Assembly (NCBI RefSeq): GCF_900156315.1
Contig: NZ_FTNI01000018.1
Coordinates: 1 to 64,000 of the forward strand
DNA: 64,000 nt
Reading direction: 5' to 3'
Source of the DNA: Microbispora rosea
GTDB taxonomy: Bacteria > Actinomycetota > Actinomycetes > Streptosporangiales > Streptosporangiaceae
The position numbers were made by a program, and so were the translations under genes. Below the pieces are notes generated by a model, which had not been told where the DNA came from, did not search any database, and saw nothing but the letters and a program-made list of their open reading frames with translations. Positions 46,722 to 56,012 of the stretch are shown in pieces. Position 1 is the stretch's first letter. Each line of letters starts with the position of its first letter.

Positions 46722-46847
46722 TCCCGCCGGGGGTGGCCCAGAACTCGCAGCATGACATCCATGGGAGCAGCCGCTTCCCGTCTTCGCCGCTCCGGGCATA
46801 CCGAGGGCGGCACCGACGTACAGACACCATCGACAAGGAGACCCGAC

Positions 46848-47432
46848 GTGGACGAGAACGGAACCGCCTCCCCGGCGCCCCGAACGCCGTCAGTGAGCTG
46901 GGAGGGCCGTTACCTGGAGGATTTCGTCGTCGGCGACGTCTACCGGCACCCGCTCGGCCGTACGGTGACCGAGGTGGACAACTCATGGCTCACCCTGCTG
47001 ACCCAGAACACGGCGGCCATCCACTTCGACCGGCACTACGCGGAGCGAACGCAGTGGGGCAGGCCGCTGGTCGACTCGACCTTCACCCTGGCCCTGGTCA
47101 CCGGGCAGAGTGTGCACGACGTGTCCATGAACGTCATGGCGAACCTGGGCTGGGACCGGGTGCGCCTGCCCAATCCCGTCTTCGAAGGCGACACGATCTA
47201 CTCCCAGTCGGAAGTGCTCTCGGTGCGCGAGTCGCAGTCCCGTCCCGACGTTGGCGTGGTGGAGGTGCGCACCATCGGGTTCAACCAGGACGGCGTGATC
47301 GTGATCAGCTTCGAGCGCACCCTTCTGGTCTACCGGCGGGGGCATGGTCCCACCCGCGCCGTCGTCGAACCCCGGTGGGACGAGAGGTCTCTGCGGGCCG
47401 CCGGTCTCGACCCGCGTCCCGGCACACCGTGA
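46848..47432 (+). CDS. MaoC-family mesaconyl-CoA hydratase-like
   Basis: GTG at 46848 is chosen because AAGGAG lies 7 bases before it; the open frame starts about 100 bases earlier. The 194-residue hot-dog protein keeps the Asp-His hydratase pair in TQNTAAIHFDRHYAERT and the run GRPLVDSTFTLALVTGQSV seen in mesaconyl-CoA hydratases (beta-methylmalyl-CoA dehydratases). It would add water to mesaconyl-CoA made by the 37070 product, giving beta-methylmalyl-CoA or citramalyl-CoA. The lyase gene follows with a 4-base overlap. Confidence 0.87.
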   Translation: MDENGTASPAPRTPSVSWEGRYLEDFVVGDVYRHPLGRTVTEVDNSWLTLLTQNTAAIHFDRHYAERTQWGRPLVDSTFTLALVTGQSVHDVSMNVMANLGWDRVRLPNPVFEGDTIYSQSEVLSVRESQSRPDVGVVEVRTIGFNQDGVIVISFERTLLVYRRGHGPTRAVVEPRWDERSLRAAGLDPRPGTP

Positions 47433-48265
47433 CCGGGGCGTACGGGACGACGGCGCGGACCCTGCTCTTCGTGCCCGGGACCCGGCCCGACCGCTTCGCG
47501 AAGGCCGCCGCCAGCGGCGCGGACGCGATCATCATCGACCTCGAGGACGCCGTCGCCCCGCAGGACAAGGCACACGCGCGGGCGGCCGCCGCCGGCCACG
47601 TCTCCGTCCACCCGGCACTGGTCAGGGTCAACGGGATCGGCACGCCGTGGCACGATGACGACCTGGCGGCGCTCGCCGGGGCCGAAGGGCTGGCCGGAGT
47701 CGTCCTTGCCAAGACCGAGGCGCCGGAGCACGTCGCGACGGTGGCCGCCGTGCTCGGCCCGCGGGTACCGGTCTTCGCGTTGCTCGAATCCGCCCGGGGC
47801 GTACGGGACGCGGATCTCATCGCACAGGCCCCGGGCGTGGCGCGGCTTCTGTTCGGAAACCTCGACTTCTGTCTCGACGCGGGTATTCCCTCGCGGGGCG
47901 GCGACGAGCAGGGGTTGTTGTTCGCGCGCAGCAAGGTCGTCCTCGCGGCGAGGGCCGCCGGGTTGCCCGGGCCCGTCGACGGGGTCGAGCCCGAGATCGA
48001 CAACGAGGCGGCGACCCTGGGGGCCGCCCGCCGGGCGGCGGCCCTGGGATTCACCGGCAAGTTGTGCCTGCACCCGCGTCAGGTCGCTCTCGTCCGCAGC
48101 GCGTTCACGCCCTCGGACGGGGAACTGGACTGGGCCCGGCGTGTGCTCGACGTGGCGGCAGGATCCGCGGGCGCCGCCGTACGGGTCGACGGAGAGATGA
48201 TCGACAGACCTCGTCTGGAGCTCGCCCGGCGCATCGTCGACTCCGCGGGGGAGGAGCCGGCGTGA
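47429..48265 (+). CDS. CitE-like CoA-ester lyase (malyl/citramalyl-CoA type)
   Basis: The 278-residue TIM-barrel of the HpcH/HpaI family starts with LLFVPGTRPDRFAKA, then DAIIIDLEDAVAP (metal Asp/Glu), ALLESARGV (metal Glu), LLFGNLDFCLD and KLCLHPRQV. Enzymes of this type split methylmalyl-CoA into propionyl-CoA and glyoxylate, or citramalyl-CoA into acetyl-CoA and pyruvate. Together with the lyase at 35814, the CoA transferase and the MaoC hydratase it completes a route from 3-methylaspartate to central metabolism. GTG overlaps the MaoC stop. Last gene of the operon. Confidence 0.87.
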   Translation: MTGAYGTTARTLLFVPGTRPDRFAKAAASGADAIIIDLEDAVAPQDKAHARAAAAGHVSVHPALVRVNGIGTPWHDDDLAALAGAEGLAGVVLAKTEAPEHVATVAAVLGPRVPVFALLESARGVRDADLIAQAPGVARLLFGNLDFCLDAGIPSRGGDEQGLLFARSKVVLAARAAGLPGPVDGVEPEIDNEAATLGAARRAAALGFTGKLCLHPRQVALVRSAFTPSDGELDWARRVLDVAAGSAGAAVRVDGEMIDRPRLELARRIVDSAGEEPA

Positions 48266-48274
48266 AGCGGCCGG

Positions 48275-48298
48275 CCCGCGCGTCGTGCGGCGCGCGGG
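48275..48298 (+). terminator. Terminator-like hairpin after the catabolic operon
   Basis: Perfect 8-base stem CCCGCGCG / CGCGCGGG with an 8-base loop, ten bases after the lyase stop. No U-tract follows, as is common in actinomycetes. Confidence 0.55.
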
Positions 48299-48512
48299 TG
48301 TGATCCTACGACCCGGCCGACTCGATCCCGGCGGCGGCGAAATAGTGCTGAAGGCGAGCGGAGCGTCGGCGGACATGTGCCGGGCCGTCTGGCGCCACAA
48401 CCACGCCGACTGGTACGTCGGCCGGGTCTTCGACTTCGCCCGCGGTTACTCTTCGAGCTCGGCCGGCGTGGGGAGGAGCTGTGTGCGCTTCCTGCCGCGC
48501 CGAGTGCCGTGG

Positions 48513-48690
48513 CCGGCCGTGTCCTCGCCTACGCGCGGATGCAGCTCGGCAAGCCGTACGCTTGGGGAGCTGAGGGGCCGGGGAGCCGGCGGGCCCGGGC
48601 ATGCCGGGATCGTCGTCACTCCCGGCCAGATGATCCACGCGCCACACACCAGAGACGTCGTGTGCTACGCGTCCTATTCCGCTGGTTCTG
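48513..48690 (+). pseudogene. NlpC/P60 peptidase remnant
   Basis: One frame gives AGRVLAYARMQLGKPYAWGA, the start of an NlpC/P60 catalytic domain; the Cys motif that should follow is missing, and after a frame change HAGIVVTPGQMIHAPHTRDV continues as the catalytic-His part. The gene is internally deleted and frameshifted. It resembles the remnant at 15511-15690. Confidence 0.65.
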
Positions 48691-48761
48691 ACGTGGTCGG
48701 GCTCACCCGGGCGGCAGGCCGTGGCCGGTGGGGCAGTGGTCGAGCGGGGCGATGGGGCCGT

Positions 48762-49073
48762 TCAGAGGTCGGCGGCGGGCAGTAGCGCCAGCAGACCCAG
48801 CGTCGCCAGGATGCACAGCGCGGCCGGCATGGGCGCGGTGTCGCCTCGCAGGAATAGCGTGGCTCCCTCGGGCCCGCCCCATACGCCGAGGCAGCTCCGG
48901 TTGATGCCGAGATCGACGGCGAGTGCGAGTGGGGCCGTGCTGTAGGCAGCCAGCAGCAGCGCTGCGAGGACTCGCGAGACGGCGCGGCCGAGAGGATGTA
49001 TCCGGCCTCCGCCGCCGAGGCCACCAGGGCGGCGGCCCACCACCATCGTGATCTCCACAACATGAGTCGACAC
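48762..49073 (-). CDS. Hypothetical small membrane protein
   Basis: A 103-residue open frame with two hydrophobic segments (RVLAALLLAAYSTAPLALAV and MPAALCILATLGLLALL) and a glycine-rich N-terminus. I do not recognise a family, and no clear ribosome site is seen before the ATG at 49073. It could be a real two-helix protein or a fragment left beside the ISL3 element. Confidence 0.4.
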   Translation of the reverse strand: MSTHVVEITMVVGRRPGGLGGGGRIHPLGRAVSRVLAALLLAAYSTAPLALAVDLGINRSCLGVWGGPEGATLFLRGDTAPMPAALCILATLGLLALLPAADL

Positions 49074-49203
49074 CGCTCCGAAACCTACCGACAGAAACCA
49101 TCGGCAGGTTTCGGAGCGGACGGCGGCCGTTGACCAGGCCGGGGCTTGTCACTGGAACTTATGACCCGCCCCGGCGGCCGGCGATGTCGACGACGCGTGA
49201 AAA

Positions 49204-50954
49204 CTGGATCAGGCACAACTTTCCATGATCGGACCCCGGCTGAGCTGATCACGGTTCAGGCGTTCTAGCCAGTAGCTCACCTGTCTATGGCGACGATCTG
49301 CGGCGTGTTGATCAGTGAGATGGTCAGGGCGTTGTTCCCTCACCTGGCCCGCGTGTGCATTGACCAGGTGTCGCGTGCGGGAAGGACGGTGCGGATCCGG
49401 GCCAGCACCGGCACCGTGGAGGCGGCGTGCCCGGACTGCGGAGATCGGTCGCGGCGCAGGCACAGTCACTATGAACGGCGGTTGTCCGACACCGCAGCCG
49501 GCGGTCAGGAACTGCTCATCCACCTGCGGGTACACCGATTCTTCTGCCGTAATACCGCCTGCGTGAGGGCGACGTTCGCCGAGCAGATTCCCGGCCTGAC
49601 GGTGCGATACGGCCGCCGCAGCATCCCAGCGGGCAAGGTGTTGGCGGCGATTGCGCTGGCGCTGGGCGGTCGCGCCGGGGCCCGGCTCACCCAGCGCCTG
49701 GCCGCCTCAGTGAGCCGGATGACGCTGATCAGACTGAGTCGCGGCCTGCCCGAGCCGCCCCTCCTGGCGGGCCCGCGGGTGCTCGGCGTGGACGACTTCG
49801 CCTACCGTCGGGGCCACTCCTACGGCACCATCCTGATCGACATCTCCACCAGCACGGTGGTCGACGTGCTGCCCGACCGGACGGCCGACACCCTCGCGGC
49901 CTGGCTGCACGCTCACCCCGGCGTCGAGATCGTGTGCCGGGACCGGGCCAGCGCCTATGCCGAGGGCACCGCCCGCGGCGCACCGCAGGCGATCCAGGTG
50001 GCAGACCGCTGGCATATCTGGAGAAACCTCGGCGAGGCCGTCGAACGCACCCTCACCCGCCACCGCCATCACCTGCCGTCCCTAATCCCCACGCTCGTCA
50101 CTCAGCCCACCCCTTCTCCACCTCCGCAGGCACCCACCCCACCTCGCTCGCCCGCCGACCGCGACGACCGGATCGCCGTCCGCACCCGGGAACGGCATTC
50201 CGTCGTTCACGCTCTGCTGAAGCAGGGCCACGGCGTACGGGAGATCGCCCGGCAGTTGAACCTCGGCCGCAACACCGTCCGGCGCTTCGCCCGCGCCGAC
50301 AACCCCGAAGACCTTCTCGTCCACACCGGCACCGGCCAACGCCCCAAGGCATTGGACGCTTACGACGGCTACCTACGCAAGCGGTGGGCGGAGGGATGCA
50401 CCAACGCCGAAGTCCTCTGCCGTGAACTGCGGAATCTCGGCTACCGCGGCAGCAGCACCGCCGTCCGCCAATACGTCCGCCCCTGGCGAGCCCGCCTGCC
50501 ACCAACCCCGGCTTCGCCCCGCCCGCCCACGGTCCGCCAAGCCACCGGCTGGTTCCTGCGCAACCCCGCCCGCCTCGAACCCGGCGAGCAACGCCAGCTC
50601 GACACCCTCACCGCCTTATCTCCCCAGCTGGCAGCGCTCCGGGGCCATGTGCGCCAGTTCGCCGAAATGATGATGAACCGCCGCGGCCGGGACCTGGAGG
50701 CATGGATCAACGCGGTACTCCGCGACGACCTGCCTGACCTGCACTCCTTCGTCACCGGGCTACGCCGCGACCAAGACGCCGTCACCGCCGGCCTCACCCT
50801 GCCCTACAGCTCTGGACCCGTCGAAGGGCACGTCAACCGCACCAAAATGCTCAAGCGGCAGATGTACGGCCGCGCCAACCCCGATCTCCTGCGCAAACGC
50901 CTCCTGCTGGCCGACTGACCAGGGTCCACTTCACGGAAAGTGTGCCTGATCCAG
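49204..50954 (+). mobile_element. ISL3-family insertion sequence
   Basis: Terminal inverted repeats are CTGGATCAGGCACA-ACTTTCC-type at 49204-49224 and its near-complement at 50935-50954 (one extra base on the left). They enclose a single intact transposase gene. I see no 8-base target duplication: the flanks are CGTGAAAA on the left and AATTCGAG on the right, so the element may have undergone recombination after insertion. About 1.75 kb, somewhat long for ISL3 because of a long transposase. Confidence 0.85.
49287..50918 (+). CDS. tnp: ISL3-family transposase
   Basis: The 543-residue protein has the N-terminal zinc finger (CPDCG and FFCRNTAC), the HTH region, and the DDE domain starting at VLGVDDFAYRRGHSYGTILID with IVCRDRASAYAEG and QVADRWHIWRN. 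A second HTH (VREIARQLNLGRNTVRRFAR) is inserted between the second Asp and the Glu, as in long actinobacterial ISL3 transposases. The C-terminus SGPVEGHVNRTKMLKRQMYG holds the catalytic Glu. It appears intact. Confidence 0.92.
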   Translation: MATICGVLISEMVRALFPHLARVCIDQVSRAGRTVRIRASTGTVEAACPDCGDRSRRRHSHYERRLSDTAAGGQELLIHLRVHRFFCRNTACVRATFAEQIPGLTVRYGRRSIPAGKVLAAIALALGGRAGARLTQRLAASVSRMTLIRLSRGLPEPPLLAGPRVLGVDDFAYRRGHSYGTILIDISTSTVVDVLPDRTADTLAAWLHAHPGVEIVCRDRASAYAEGTARGAPQAIQVADRWHIWRNLGEAVERTLTRHRHHLPSLIPTLVTQPTPSPPPQAPTPPRSPADRDDRIAVRTRERHSVVHALLKQGHGVREIARQLNLGRNTVRRFARADNPEDLLVHTGTGQRPKALDAYDGYLRKRWAEGCTNAEVLCRELRNLGYRGSSTAVRQYVRPWRARLPPTPASPRPPTVRQATGWFLRNPARLEPGEQRQLDTLTALSPQLAALRGHVRQFAEMMMNRRGRDLEAWINAVLRDDLPDLHSFVTGLRRDQDAVTAGLTLPYSSGPVEGHVNRTKMLKRQMYGRANPDLLRKRLLLAD

Positions 50955-51236
50955 AATTCGAGCGTCGTTGACACGCGGCGCGTATGACTGCCGTACGGCT
51001 CCTGCTGTACGGCCAGGAAGCAGTCGTGCGCATCGGCGATTCCCTGTGCGCCGGATCGGTTCGGCTTCCATCAGACCAACGCTGTTGTCTGCAGCCCGCC
51101 TTTCGGGGAGCGTAGTGGGGGTACGAGGAGCTTGCCGGGGATATCCGCTGGCAGTACGGTCTACCGCCGCGAGGAGAGCCCGAGCTGCCGTGGGTCCAGC
51201 ACGCACTGTGTCCCGACACTGTTTCGGCAGGTCGGA
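50955..51236. other. No gene recognised
   Basis: Between the ISL3 end and a strong terminator no frame has known motifs. The terminator implies that a transcribed gene or RNA once ended here, but I cannot identify it. Confidence 0.4.
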
Positions 51237-51265
51237 GCCGTGATCACGAACTATGTGATCACGGC
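51237..51265 (+). terminator. Strong rho-independent terminator
   Basis: Perfect 11-base stem GCCGTGATCAC / GTGATCACGGC with a 7-base loop, followed by TTTTCTGTTT. The best intrinsic terminator in the window, oriented rightward, with no identifiable gene upstream. Confidence 0.85.
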
Positions 51266-51391
51266 TTTTCTGTTTCTCGTTGCTCATTTGTTGCTCGGAC
51301 GGGACGTCAGTTGCCGACAGCCTGCTGTCTTTCCTTGCCGCAGAGTGGAACTGATGTGCCTCGGGTTCCGTGGAGTCGGCTTGGTTGGCCG

Positions 51392-51565
51392 TCATGCCAG
51401 CTGCGTGTTTGCGTAGAGCATCTCGTATTCGACCGGGGTGCGCATCCCCAGGGCGCTGTGACGTCGTTGGCGGTTGTGGAAGATCTCCAGGCACTCGAAG
51501 ATCGCGTTTGCCAGCTCGATGCGGGTGTTCCACCGCCGCCGATTGAGCAGTTCGGTCTGCATCCG
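51392..51565 (-). pseudogene. IS3-family transposase, C-terminal remnant
   Basis: The minus frame reads ELLNRRRWNTRIELANAIFE, CLEIFHNRQRRHSALGMRTP and VEYE before a stop at 51392. This is the end of the rve integrase domain of IS3 transposases (ORFB), including the last catalytic-domain helix. The rest is missing; the junction with foreign sequence is near 51,565-51,600. Confidence 0.8.
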
Positions 51566-51574
51566 GCCCAGCGC

Positions 51575-51747
51575 AGCGCGGGTTGCCGGCGTGTCCAGTC
51601 GATGAGGGAACGCACCCACGTGTCATCGGTGATCGCCAACTGACCGACCAGGGAGGTGAAGCGATCGCCCAGATCCTGCCCGCCCCTGTCGGCCAGGGTG
51701 CGCGCGGCCAGCAGGAACAATTCCCGCTTGGCGGTTGCGACGGCAAG
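51575..51747 (-). pseudogene. Unknown fragment, possibly TROVE-domain
   Basis: The minus frame gives TAKRELFLLAARTLADRG and DRFTSLVGQLAITDDTWVRS, weakly like the N-terminal HEAT-type helices of bacterial TROVE (Ro60-like) proteins. It is only about 55 residues and truncated by the IS3 remnant, so identity is doubtful. Confidence 0.3.
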
Positions 51748-51767
51748 CACTATATGCGTGTATAGTG
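51748..51767. promoter_or_regulatory. TetR operator candidate
   Basis: Inverted repeat with arms CACTATA and TATAGTG separated by TGCGTG, 52 bases before the TetR start. Position and size fit autoregulation by that gene and control of the ABC operon. Confidence 0.65.
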
Positions 51768-51818
51768 AGCTATCCGATCGACCATCTGACAACATGCTTG
51801 TATAAGGAGATTTGAGTA

Positions 51819-52502
51819 GTGGGAGACCCGATTGGCGATCCGGCGTTCGAGGACCTGACGGCTCGGGCGCGGATCAGGGACGCCGCGATCCGCCTGTTCG
51901 CCGAGCGGGGCATCGACGGCACGACGGTTCGCGACATCGCCCAGGAGGCAGGCGTGTCGCCGGGCCTGCTTCGACACCACTTCGGGTCCAAGGAGGCGTT
52001 GCGCGAGGTGTGCGACACCTACGCGCTGGACCGGCTCGTCAAGATCAAGGAGGAGTTCTACCTTGAGGGCAAGGTGGCCAACCCGGGCTTCCTGCCGTCG
52101 GTCCATCCGACGATCGTGCTGCTCTACAAATACCTCACCCGTGCTCTGCTCGGCGGCTCGTCGGGCGCCGCGGCGATGTTCGACGAGATGGTGACGCTGA
52201 GCGAGCAGTGGGTCCGTAAGCACGCGCCGGCCGTCACCGAGGACTACCGGGCATACGCCGCGGTGCTCGTCGGCATGCAGTCCGGACTTCTGGCGATGCA
52301 CGACCACGTGTCCCGCACGCTGGGTGTCGACATCTTCACCACTGAAGGGCACCTGCGCATGGCGGGCGCGCTGGCCGACTTCTACTCCCACTCGCTGCTC
52401 GATCCCGAGTTCGTCACGAAAGCCCGCGCGGCGATGGAACCGCCGCGGGCACCCAACCCCCCTACCGCCACGGGGACCGACCCCGGGGCTGAAGGAGCAT
52501 GA
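51819..52502 (+). CDS. TetR-family transcriptional regulator
   Basis: A 227-residue protein with the TetR HTH (RIRDAAIRLFAERGIDGTTV and GVSPGLLRHHFGSKEALRE) and a helical ligand domain. The GTG at 51819 follows TATAAGGAGA. It is six bases upstream of the ABC ATPase gene and is part of the same operon, so it probably represses exporter expression until a drug-like ligand binds. The C-terminal Pro-rich tail is unremarkable. Confidence 0.9.
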   Translation: MGDPIGDPAFEDLTARARIRDAAIRLFAERGIDGTTVRDIAQEAGVSPGLLRHHFGSKEALREVCDTYALDRLVKIKEEFYLEGKVANPGFLPSVHPTIVLLYKYLTRALLGGSSGAAAMFDEMVTLSEQWVRKHAPAVTEDYRAYAAVLVGMQSGLLAMHDHVSRTLGVDIFTTEGHLRMAGALADFYSHSLLDPEFVTKARAAMEPPRAPNPPTATGTDPGAEGA

Positions 52503-52508
52503 GAAACC

Positions 52509-53432
52509 ATGACCGAGGCGATCCACGTAGACGCACTGGTCAAAACATTCGGGCCCACCCGCGCGCTCGACGGGCTCGATCTGTCTGTACGGACCGGGGA
52601 GGTGCACGGCTTCCTCGGTCCGAACGGCGCGGGGAAGTCCACCACCATCCGGATTCTGCTCGGACTGCTGCGCGCCGACTCCGGCTCCGCCCGGCTGCTC
52701 GGCGGCGACCCGCGGCGCGACGCCGCGGAACTGCACCGCCGCCTCGCATACGTGCCCGGCGACGTCACCCTCTGGCCCAACCTGTCCGGCATCGAGGTCA
52801 TCGACCTGCTCGGCCGGCTCCGCGGCGGCCTCAACGCCAAGCGCCGAGACGAGCTGCTGGAGCGCTTCGACCTCGACCCGCGTAAGAAGGGCCGGGCCTA
52901 CTCGAAGGGCAACCGGCAGAAGGTCGCCCTCGTCGCCGCCCTCGCCTCGGACGTCGACCTGCTCATTCTCGACGAGCCCACCTCCGGCCTCGACCCACTC
53001 ATGGAAGAAGTCTTCCGCCAGGTGATCCGTGAAGAGCAGCAGCGCGATGGCCGGACCGTCCTGCTGTCCAGCCACATCCTCGCCGAGGTCGAAGCGCTCT
53101 GTGATCGGATCACCATCATCCGCGATGGGCGGGCGGTCGAGACCGGCACGCTCGCCGACATGCGTCACCTGACCCGTACCTCGATAGAGGTCGGCCTCGC
53201 CGGGCCGGTGACCGGCTTGGACACGCTGCCCGGCGTGCACGACGTACAGACTCACAACGGGACCGTGCGCTTCGACGTCGACACCAGTGCTCTCGACGCG
53301 GTGCTGCGGCACCTCACCACCGTGGGCATCCTGAGCCTGACCAGCCAGCCGCCGACCCTCGAGGAGCTGTTCCTGCGCCACTACGACCGGACGCAGGCCG
53401 ACGAAAAGCCGCAGACAAGGGTGACCCGATGA
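52509..53432 (+). CDS. ABC exporter ATP-binding protein (DrrA-like)
   Basis: A 307-residue ATPase: Walker [10 protein letters not shown], signature replaced by YSKGNRQKV (Ser-Lys-Gly instead of Ser-Gly-Gly, as in many antibiotic exporters), Walker [13 protein letters not shown] and switch SSHILAE. The C-terminal domain is as in DrrA-like drug exporters. It pairs with the permease that follows with a 4-base overlap (ATGA). Confidence 0.9.
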   Translation: MTEAIHVDALVKTFGPTRALDGLDLSVRTGEVHGFLGPNGAGKSTTIRILLGLLRADSGSARLLGGDPRRDAAELHRRLAYVPGDVTLWPNLSGIEVIDLLGRLRGGLNAKRRDELLERFDLDPRKKGRAYSKGNRQKVALVAALASDVDLLILDEPTSGLDPLMEEVFRQVIREEQQRDGRTVLLSSHILAEVEALCDRITIIRDGRAVETGTLADMRHLTRTSIEVGLAGPVTGLDTLPGVHDVQTHNGTVRFDVDTSALDAVLRHLTTVGILSLTSQPPTLEELFLRHYDRTQADEKPQTRVTR

Positions 53433-55018
53433 ACTCGCTGACCGGCACGCGCGCTCTGGCGCGGCTGGCGTTCCGGCTCGACCGCGTCCGGCTGACCGTG
53501 TGGGTGCTCGGGCTCGCGGTGATGCCGATGGGGACCGCGGCCAACTACTTGAGCCTGTACCCGACAGAGGCGGACCTGCGCGCGGTGAGCGCCGTCCTGT
53601 CCAACCCGTCGCTCGTCGCGTTGAGCGGCCCGCTGTTCGGCCTCTCGATCGGTGGGCTCACCGCGTGGAAGATCGGCGTGACCGAGTTCATCCTGGTCGG
53701 TCTGATGAGCCTGCTCACGGTCGTACGGCACACCCGGACCGAGGAGGAGACCGGCCGGCTGGAGCTCATCGGCGCCACCGTGGTCGGCCGATATGCGCCG
53801 CTCACCGCCGCCCTGCTCGTGACCGGGCTGGTGAACCTGGCCATCGCGGCGCTGATCGCCCTCGGGCTGCTGGCAACCGGGCTGCCCGCAGCCGGATCGC
53901 TGGCCTTCGGCCTCGCCACCGGCCTTGTCGGGATGCTGTTCGCCGCGATCGCCGCGGCGAGCGCGCAGCTTACCCAGAGCGCCCGGGCGGCCAGCGCCAT
54001 CGCAGGCGCCGTCCTTGGCGGGACCTACCTGCTGCGTGCTGTCGGCGACACCGGGCCGACCTGGCTGAGCTGGCTGTCCCCGACCGGCTGGGCGCTGCAC
54101 CTGCGCCCATACGCCGGTGAACGCTGGTGGGTGGCCGGCCTGTTCGTCGGGGTCGGGGCCGTCTTCGCCGTCGTCGCGTACGCGCTCGTCGCGCGCCGGG
54201 ACGTGGGCGCCGGCCTGCTACGGGAGCGGCTCGGGTCCGCCGAGTCCTCCCCGGCCCTGCGCAGCCCGCTCGCGCTGGCCTGGCGGCTGCACCGCGGCCT
54301 GCTCCTCGGCTGGACCATCGGGCTCGCGCTGACCGGGGCCGTCATGGGTGGAGCCGCCGCAGGCATCGGCGACCTGCAGTCGCCGAACCAGCAGCTGACC
54401 GACATCCTGACGCGGATGGGCGGGAACAACGGCCTCACCGACGCGTTCCTGGCCGCGATCTTCGGCATCACCGGCATGGTCGCCGCCGCCTACACCGTGC
54501 AGGCGATACTGCGGCTGCGCCAAGAGGAGAGCAGCGGACGGGTCGAGGCGCTGCTGGCCACGCCGGTCGGCCGGCTCCGCTGGGCGGCGAGCCACCTGAC
54601 GTTCGCGCTCCTGGGCACCGCCCTGTTGCTGGCAGCGGCGGGCATCGCCGGCGGTCTCGGGTACGGCATGCAGGTCCACGACATCGGCGGGCAAATCGGA
54701 CGGCTGCTCGGCGCCGCCCTGGTGCAACTGCCGGCCACCTGGGTGCTGGCCGGGTTCGGCACCGCCCTGATCGGCCTGGCACCGAGGTTCAGCGCACTGG
54801 CCTGGGCCGCGCTCATCTTGTCCGTCCTGCTCGTCGAGCTCGGCGCGCTGTTCGGGCTGAGCCAGTGGATCGTCGACGCCACCCCGTTCGCGCACGTGCC
54901 GAAACTACCCGGCTCCGCGTTCACCGTGACGCCGATGCTGTGGCTCACCGCCATCGCGCTCGCCCTCGGCGCAGTCGGCCTCGCGGGCCTGCACCGGAGG
55001 GACGTGCCGGTGGCGTAA
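53429..55018 (+). CDS. ABC exporter permease, 12-helix antibiotic-transport type
   Basis: A 529-residue membrane protein with two repeats of about six helices each, similar to actinobacterial ABC-2 type polyketide/antibiotic efflux permeases. The motif [21 protein letters not shown] in the first half recurs as [20 protein letters not shown] in the second, showing the internal duplication and the ATPase-contact loops. Start overlaps the ATPase stop. With the TetR gene this is a self-contained inducible drug exporter. Confidence 0.9.
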   Translation: MNSLTGTRALARLAFRLDRVRLTVWVLGLAVMPMGTAANYLSLYPTEADLRAVSAVLSNPSLVALSGPLFGLSIGGLTAWKIGVTEFILVGLMSLLTVVRHTRTEEETGRLELIGATVVGRYAPLTAALLVTGLVNLAIAALIALGLLATGLPAAGSLAFGLATGLVGMLFAAIAAASAQLTQSARAASAIAGAVLGGTYLLRAVGDTGPTWLSWLSPTGWALHLRPYAGERWWVAGLFVGVGAVFAVVAYALVARRDVGAGLLRERLGSAESSPALRSPLALAWRLHRGLLLGWTIGLALTGAVMGGAAAGIGDLQSPNQQLTDILTRMGGNNGLTDAFLAAIFGITGMVAAAYTVQAILRLRQEESSGRVEALLATPVGRLRWAASHLTFALLGTALLLAAAGIAGGLGYGMQVHDIGGQIGRLLGAALVQLPATWVLAGFGTALIGLAPRFSALAWAALILSVLLVELGALFGLSQWIVDATPFAHVPKLPGSAFTVTPMLWLTAIALALGAVGLAGLHRRDVPVA

Positions 55019-55028
55019 TCACGCCCGA

Positions 55029-55066
55029 GTCGAGGGTCGCGCGGCTCGACCCACGCGGCCCTCGAC
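55029..55066 (+). terminator. Hairpin after the ABC exporter operon
   Basis: A 13-base stem (GTCGAGGGTCGCG with CGCGGCCCTCGAC, one G-U pair) and a 12-base loop, eleven bases after the permease stop. No U-tract. Confidence 0.6.
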
Positions 55067-55115
55067 ACGTTCTGGATCACTGCACGTTCATGGTGGAGCG
55101 TTGCCCAACGCGTCC

Positions 55116-55272
55116 TTAATACGAATGGGCGGCTGAGAACGCAGGTCTGTTCCGCTGACCACGACGGAGGACGCCACCGCAGATAGATGCACGTGCGTCG
55201 AGATTGATGTCCTCCCATTGGAGCCCGAGCATCTCGCCACGCTGCAAGCCAAGGCAAAGGGCCAGGGACGTA
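55116..55272 (-). pseudogene. Tyrosine recombinase (integrase) fragment
   Basis: The minus frame reads LALCLGLQRGEMLGLQWEDI followed by NLDA, the box I region of phage-type integrases, where the catalytic Arg of the usual LRRGE is still next to the Glu. The remaining 30 codons show no homology before a stop at 55116. It lies beside a GntR remnant, as in integrative elements of the pSAM2 kind. Confidence 0.5.
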
Positions 55273-55284
55273 GACCGCGTACAG

Positions 55285-55502
55285 ATGATCTACAAGTGGG
55301 AGCAGATAGCGGTCGTGGTCGCCGAGGGCATCGCTCATGGCACCTACCCGTCTCTCACCGTGATAGGTGCAGCTACAAGAAGTTCGACGTTGCCCGTGTC
55401 ACTGTCCGCAAGGCGATGGGGCAGCTCCGCGCTCAAGGCCTCATCACCACCAAGCCAGGCAAGGGTTCCATCGTCAGCCGTCCCAACGGTGCCGGTGACT
55501 AG
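55285..55502 (+). pseudogene. GntR-family regulator (small, KorSA-like), frameshifted
   Basis: From ATG 55285 one frame gives MIYKWEQIAVVVAEGIAHGT, the first helix of a short GntR winged helix; after loss of about 15 residues and a frame shift near 55370 another gives KKFDVARVTVRKAMGQLRAQ, GLITTKPGKGSIV and a stop. Such single-domain GntR proteins are often carried by integrative plasmids. Confidence 0.7.
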
Positions 55503-56012
55503 GGCATAGGTGACCGCATCATGAGTGACCTGTCGGCGGAGACGCGGGAAACCCTTGTCGCTGCCGGCCCCTGCCGCGTCACCGGTGCGGCGCCTGGCAC
55601 CGGGTGGCGATCCGGCCTACCAAAAGGACGTGCAGCGTCTCCGGCGTGTTGTCGCCCGCGTCCTCGGTGATCGCGAGGTGGCTGCGCCGTCGGCGCCGAG
55701 GAAGACGTTGATTTCCCCAGTCTCGATGCCGGAGGTCTCCTCCACATACAGCAGCGGCTTGATGACCACTTTGCAATAGGTCGCCTGGTCCACAATCACA
55801 CCCGGCATTTTGTCGCATCATGCGCCAATCTGGGTCGGCCAACCGAAGCGCCGACTATGCGTTCGCCATGGAGTCCGAGAGTCGGTGGGGGCACCTCGGC
55901 GTAGCTGCTTCACCAGTTCGCCGTATGAATCACAACACGACCCTTCAATGGAGATGTGGCCACTAGTGCCTTCCATTCCAATTCAAGATCACATTATACG
56001 AAAGGGCGTCGG
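55503..56012. other. No secure gene
   Basis: A minus-strand frame at 55617-55808 (63 codons, VIVDQATYCKVVIKPLLYVE) is open but unrecognised and probably a fragment. The right end holds the promoter and the GAAAGGG ribosome site of the secreted protein gene at 56013. Confidence 0.4.
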
